The notes beneath the pieces were generated by a model. The model was given only the letters and a program-made list of their open reading frames with translations, searched no databases and was not told where the DNA came from. A stretch of 64,000 bases of DNA from CAVQCJ01 sp963771835 (GTDB lineage: Bacteria > Actinomycetota > Actinomycetes > Prado026), in NCBI GenBank assembly GCA_963771835.1, contig CAVYVA010000002.1, positions 310,001 through 374,000 of the forward strand. The letters run 5' to 3'. Below, in pieces: positions 61,112 to 64,000 of this stretch; the stretch's first letter is position 1; every line of letters begins with the position of its first letter. The translations under genes and the position numbers were made by a program.

Positions 61112-61957
61112 GTGCAGGTCGAGCTCATCGACGACCCGGCCGAGTTCCTGCGCCGCTCTGTGAGCCTACGCGCGGCCGAGCCGGTGCTGACCAACGTCGT
61201 GGGCACGGTGGCCCAGTCGGCCGTGGACGGCCGGACGTTCGAGGACTGCTGGTGGTGGCTCGTGTCCGACGAGGCCGGCGAACCGCTCGCGTGCGCGATG
61301 CGGACCGCGCCCTGGAACCTGGCACTCGGGCCGACCTCCGAGGCGGCGGCTGCCGCCCTCGGACGTGCGGTCACGGCGGCCGACCCGCAGCTGCCGGGTG
61401 TGGTCGGGCCGGCCGCGGCCGTGCAGGCGCTCGTGTCGGCGCTGCCCGGCCAGCCCGCGACCCGCGTGACGATGAACGACGTGGTGCACGTCCTCGACGC
61501 GCTCGTCGACCCGCCACAGGTGCCGGGCGAGCTGGTGGTCGCCGACCGCTCCCAGCTGGAGCGGCTCATGGAGTGGCACGTGGACTTCGCCCGCGACGCC
61601 GGGCTCGCCGACCGGGACCTGCGCCCGTCCATAGTGCAGCGGCTGGACCAGCGCGGGCTGTTCTGGTGGTGCGTCGAAGGCGAGCCGGTGTCGATGGCGG
61701 GGCACACGCTTCCGCTCTCGACGCCGGGCGGGACGGTCGGCCGGATCGGGCCGGTGTTCACGCCGGCGCCGTTCCGTCGGCGTGGGTACGCGGCGGCGCT
61801 GACCGCGGCGGTGGTGCGCAGGCTGCAGTCGGCCTGCTCGGTCGTCATGCTGTTCGCGGATGCCGCCAACGCGACCAGCAACGGGGTGTACGAGCGACTG
61901 GGCTTCCGAAGGGCAGCAGAGATCGTCGAGGTCGAGCTGGTGCGCGCCCAGGGATAG
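61112..61957 (+). CDS. GNAT family N-acetyltransferase
   Basis: 281 aa from GTG 61112, with GGAGG seven bases upstream. The N-terminal half resembles the degenerate GNAT repeat of dual-domain acetyltransferases; the C-terminal half has the acetyl-CoA motif RIGPVFTPAPFRRRGYAAALTAAV and LFADAANATSNGVYERLGFRR. Substrate unknown. Confidence 0.88.
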   Translation: MQVELIDDPAEFLRRSVSLRAAEPVLTNVVGTVAQSAVDGRTFEDCWWWLVSDEAGEPLACAMRTAPWNLALGPTSEAAAAALGRAVTAADPQLPGVVGPAAAVQALVSALPGQPATRVTMNDVVHVLDALVDPPQVPGELVVADRSQLERLMEWHVDFARDAGLADRDLRPSIVQRLDQRGLFWWCVEGEPVSMAGHTLPLSTPGGTVGRIGPVFTPAPFRRRGYAAALTAAVVRRLQSACSVVMLFADAANATSNGVYERLGFRRAAEIVEVELVRAQG

Positions 61958-61985
61958 CGCGGCGACCGCCGGTGGTGCCGCGGCG

Positions 61986-62450
61986 TCAGTAGTAGTGCCG
62001 CATCAGGTCGTGCGACCACTGCGGCTGGCGCACCGGCCCGCGCGGGCCGAACTCGGCCAGATGCGGCTTGACGTCCAGCACCGGTGTGCCGTCGATCGCG
62101 TCGAGCCCGCGGACCAGCAGCCGGTTACCCTCCACCGCGACCAGCTCGCACGTCGAGACGCCGAGCCGGTTGGGCCGGTCCTTGGCGCGCTGCGCGAAGA
62201 TCCCGACCAGCGGCCAGTCGGGGTTGCCGCGCGGGTGCCGTGCGTGCGGCACCGGACGAGCCGGGTCGACGAGGTGGAACAGGTACACGACGTCGATGTG
62301 GCTGAACTCCGACAGACCGGCGACCGAGTCCACCCCGTACGGCGGGAGCAGGGTGATGGTCGCGTCGACCGGACCCCACTGGTCGTCGACCGGTGCCGTG
62401 CGGGCGGACGCGACGGTCCCGACCGGGCGCACGGTGTACACGGCGGTCAC
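61986..62450 (-). CDS. trmO: tRNA (N6-threonylcarbamoyladenosine37) methyltransferase TrmO
   Basis: TsaA/YaeB-family enzyme that methylates t6A37 of tRNA with SAM. About 154 aa from GTG 62450 (VTAVYTVRPVGTV). Motifs: GLSEFSHIDVVYLFH near residue 50, then VGIFAQRAKDRPNRLGVSTCELV, the family's RSP-type region with RPN, and VLDVKPHLAEF. A GGGAGGGG site is 7 bp upstream of a seven-codon ORF (MTAVRTP) whose stop overlaps this GTG as GTGA. Confidence 0.9.
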   Translation of the reverse strand: MTAVYTVRPVGTVASARTAPVDDQWGPVDATITLLPPYGVDSVAGLSEFSHIDVVYLFHLVDPARPVPHARHPRGNPDWPLVGIFAQRAKDRPNRLGVSTCELVAVEGNRLLVRGLDAIDGTPVLDVKPHLAEFGPRGPVRQPQWSHDLMRHYY

Positions 62451-62518
62451 GGTGTGCGCACCGCAGTCATCGCGATCCCCTCCCGCCGGTCCCGGTGCAC
62501 GCACCCTAGGCTGCGCCG

Positions 62519-62821
62519 ATGACCGAGTACCAGATCACGTCGTGGCGGGAGCTGCCGTCCCTGGTCGTGGCCAGGGACGGCGACCACGTCGCCAAGGTGC
62601 CCCTCCCCCAGCGGTTCCAGGAGGCGATCGACGAGGCGGCGATGCGGCTGGGCGAGACGTCCAGCGACGCGTACCTCGACGGCTGGCAGCGCACCGGATG
62701 GTCGCCGTCGGACGGCGCGCCGTCGGACGTCGCGGCGCAGGTGGCCGCGGGCCTGGAGGAGCAGTGGCCGCAGCCGACGGTGCAGGCGTTCCTGGACCGG
62801 ATCGGACCGAGCCCGGCCTGA
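62519..62821 (+). CDS. PF13769 'virulence factor' family protein
   Basis: 100 aa: EYQITSWRELPSLVVARDG, then LPQRFQEAIDEAAMRLGETSSDAYLDGW, matching a small actinobacterial family labelled virulence factor (PF13769) without known function. The name should not be read as a role in disease. It is the gene next to the RNase A-like protein, on the other strand. Confidence 0.75.
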   Translation: MTEYQITSWRELPSLVVARDGDHVAKVPLPQRFQEAIDEAAMRLGETSSDAYLDGWQRTGWSPSDGAPSDVAAQVAAGLEEQWPQPTVQAFLDRIGPSPA

Positions 62822-62839
62822 CTCCCGGCCTCGCCGGGA

Positions 62840-64000
62840 TCACGGCACCGGGAACGCGGTGAGCATGATGTACCCGACCGGGCTGGCCGGCTCCCGGATC
62901 AGCACGACCTTGACCCGCGTCCCCTCCTCCATGGATCGCGAACCCCTGCGCACGGTGGTGCCCACCGCCGTGCGCATCTCGGTGAGGAACTCCAGCTCGG
63001 GTCTGTCGCTCCCCAGCCACTCGGCGATGTCGACGGCCTGCCGGTCCATCGCCTCGGCGACGAGCTGCTCGGCGGCGGAGCGGTCGGCGAACGCGGACGC
63101 GGCCTTGAGCCGGTACTTCGCGATGCGCCGGCGCAGGTCAGCGGGATCGAGGCCGACGTGCCGGTCCAGGAGGTGCCCACCGGCCGCCTCGTGCCAGATC
63201 AACCCGCCGCCGGGGGCCAGCCGCGACGAGAGCCGGCCGCCGAGCGAGAGGTAGGTCTGCGCCCAGTCGTGCGCGTCGAGCAGCTCCTGCGCGCGACGCA
63301 GCTCCTCGGCGACCCTGGTGCTCGCAGCCAGCAGGTCGGCGCTGCGGATCCCGCGGGCGATCCCGTACGCGCCGCCGCTGCCCGCAGTCATGAGAGTGCC
63401 CGGCACGACGGTGCCCACCCAGTGGCCCCAGTCGCCCTGACGGACGTCCTGCCAGTCGACGACCGTCCCGAGCAGCTCGCCCGGGTGCGTGACGGCACGC
63501 CCGACCCCGTGCCCCAACCGGCTCCAGCTGTCCCCGACGGATCCATCCGCTCCCAGCAGACCGCCCACGAGGCCCAGCGGCCCGGTGACGTCGCCCCGCA
63601 ACGCGTCGAGCACTCCGGCCACTCGCGAACCGGCCGACCCGTCCTCGGCGGGGAGCGCGCCCGCGGCCACAAGAGCGTCGTGCTGCCGCTGGACCGCAGC
63701 CGCGCGCGCTGCGGTCGTGCCCGAGGCCAACGCATCGAAGACGCTGCACGCCCGGTCGACCGCCAGCCGCGCCTCCTCCGCCGCGGTCCGCGCCTGCTCG
63801 GCCACCTGGTCGGCAGCGGTACGGATCGCCGCCGCCCAGGCCTGCAACCGCTCCAGCTCGGCGGCCGCGAGCTCGGCCCCGGCGATCAGCTCGCCCGCCT
63901 GGACCGGTGACGGCAGGACGGCCACGGCCTGGACCCTGGAGGCGTCGTAGCGGCGCCACGCGGCCCCAAGGTCGTCGCACTCGCGGACCAGGTGCTCGGC
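62840..64000 (-). CDS. candidate polymorphic toxin with RNase A-like C-terminal domain (5' end outside window)
   Basis: The frame runs past the window end, so at least 386 residues are visible. The N-terminal part is helical and Ala-rich (AAELERLQAWAAAIRTAADQVAEQARTAAEEA), like the leader of WXG100/type VII-exported proteins. The last 120 residues fit the bacterial RNase A-like (CdiA-CT) domain: LIWHEAAGGHLLDRHVG, AASAFADRSAAEQLVAEAM, TTVRRGSRSMEEGTRVKVVLIRE. The HEAAGGHLLDRH block carries candidate catalytic His residues. No immunity gene is recognised downstream. Confidence 0.7.
   Translation of the reverse strand, partial: AEHLVRECDDLGAAWRRYDASRVQAVAVLPSPVQAGELIAGAELAAAELERLQAWAAAIRTAADQVAEQARTAAEEARLAVDRACSVFDALASGTTAARAAAVQRQHDALVAAGALPAEDGSAGSRVAGVLDALRGDVTGPLGLVGGLLGADGSVGDSWSRLGHGVGRAVTHPGELLGTVVDWQDVRQGDWGHWVGTVVPGTLMTAGSGGAYGIARGIRSADLLAASTRVAEELRRAQELLDAHDWAQTYLSLGGRLSSRLAPGGGLIWHEAAGGHLLDRHVGLDPADLRRRIAKYRLKAASAFADRSAAEQLVAEAMDRQAVDIAEWLGSDRPELEFLTEMRTAVGTTVRRGSRSMEEGTRVKVVLIREPASPVGYIMLTAFPVP

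Overview
The window looks like one chromosomal stretch of a very GC-rich actinobacterium. Codons nearly always end in G or C, GTG starts are frequent, and both ClpP1 and ClpP2 are present. The housekeeping order tig-clpP1-clpP2-clpX / valS-folC-DUF4233-ndk / mreBCD-pbp2-rodA / radical SAM pair-rne / rplU-rpmA-obg-proB-proA / nadD-LytR_C is that of Actinomycetes. I cannot name the genus; the order would suit Frankia-, Kineosporia- or Motilibacter-like lineages.

Layout. Positions 1-12565 carry, mostly on the minus strand, a LytR/CpsA/Psr-type gene, nadD, fdhD, a CoxE-like VWA gene with a 46-codon membrane cistron, proA, a 139-aa unknown, proB, obg, rpmA and rplU. A secreted CAP protein and a membrane-anchored HExxH protein interrupt them on the plus strand. 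Positions 12716-16290 hold a thiamine ABC transporter (thiB-thiP-thiQ order of transcription) under a TPP riboswitch, placed between rne and rplU. Positions 16293-31280 hold rne, the DUF2344/HIT/radical-SAM group, the elongasome (mreB, mreC, mreD, PBP2, RodA), ndk, DUF4233 and folC. valS diverges from folC. A dead AbiEi-type antitoxin fragment between two palindromic repeat elements sits between the radical SAM gene and rodA.

Positions 33909-40241 form an accessory unit: a PEP-dependent dihydroxyacetone kinase (dhaK, dhaL, and a DhaM fused to HPr and a complete Enzyme I), a MIP channel, and a divergent IclR regulator with a perfect palindrome in the shared promoter. Two paralogous single-pass proteins follow, then clpX-clpP2-clpP1-tig, tRNA-Pro, a TetR/oxidoreductase divergent pair with two matching operators, and tRNA-Gly.

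From about 48 kb to the end the content is accessory: a low-GC-looking methyltransferase, a DUF4386 protein, an MFS sugar-type transporter with a MalT-like LuxR regulator, a lipoprotein subtilisin inhibitor, a DAO-family oxidase, an APH-type kinase, a GH18 chitinase-like protein behind a DasR-like site, two GNATs, a DinB-like protein, TrmO, and a partial gene whose C-terminus looks like a bacterial RNase A-like (CdiA-type) toxin.

At least seven otherwise well-conserved genes need one to three frame changes to be read through (LytR_C, thiQ, thiB, rne, HIT, folC and a small ORF at 61 kb). Because some are essential, indels in the assembly are the simplest explanation; genuine decay is likely only for the AbiEi fragment.
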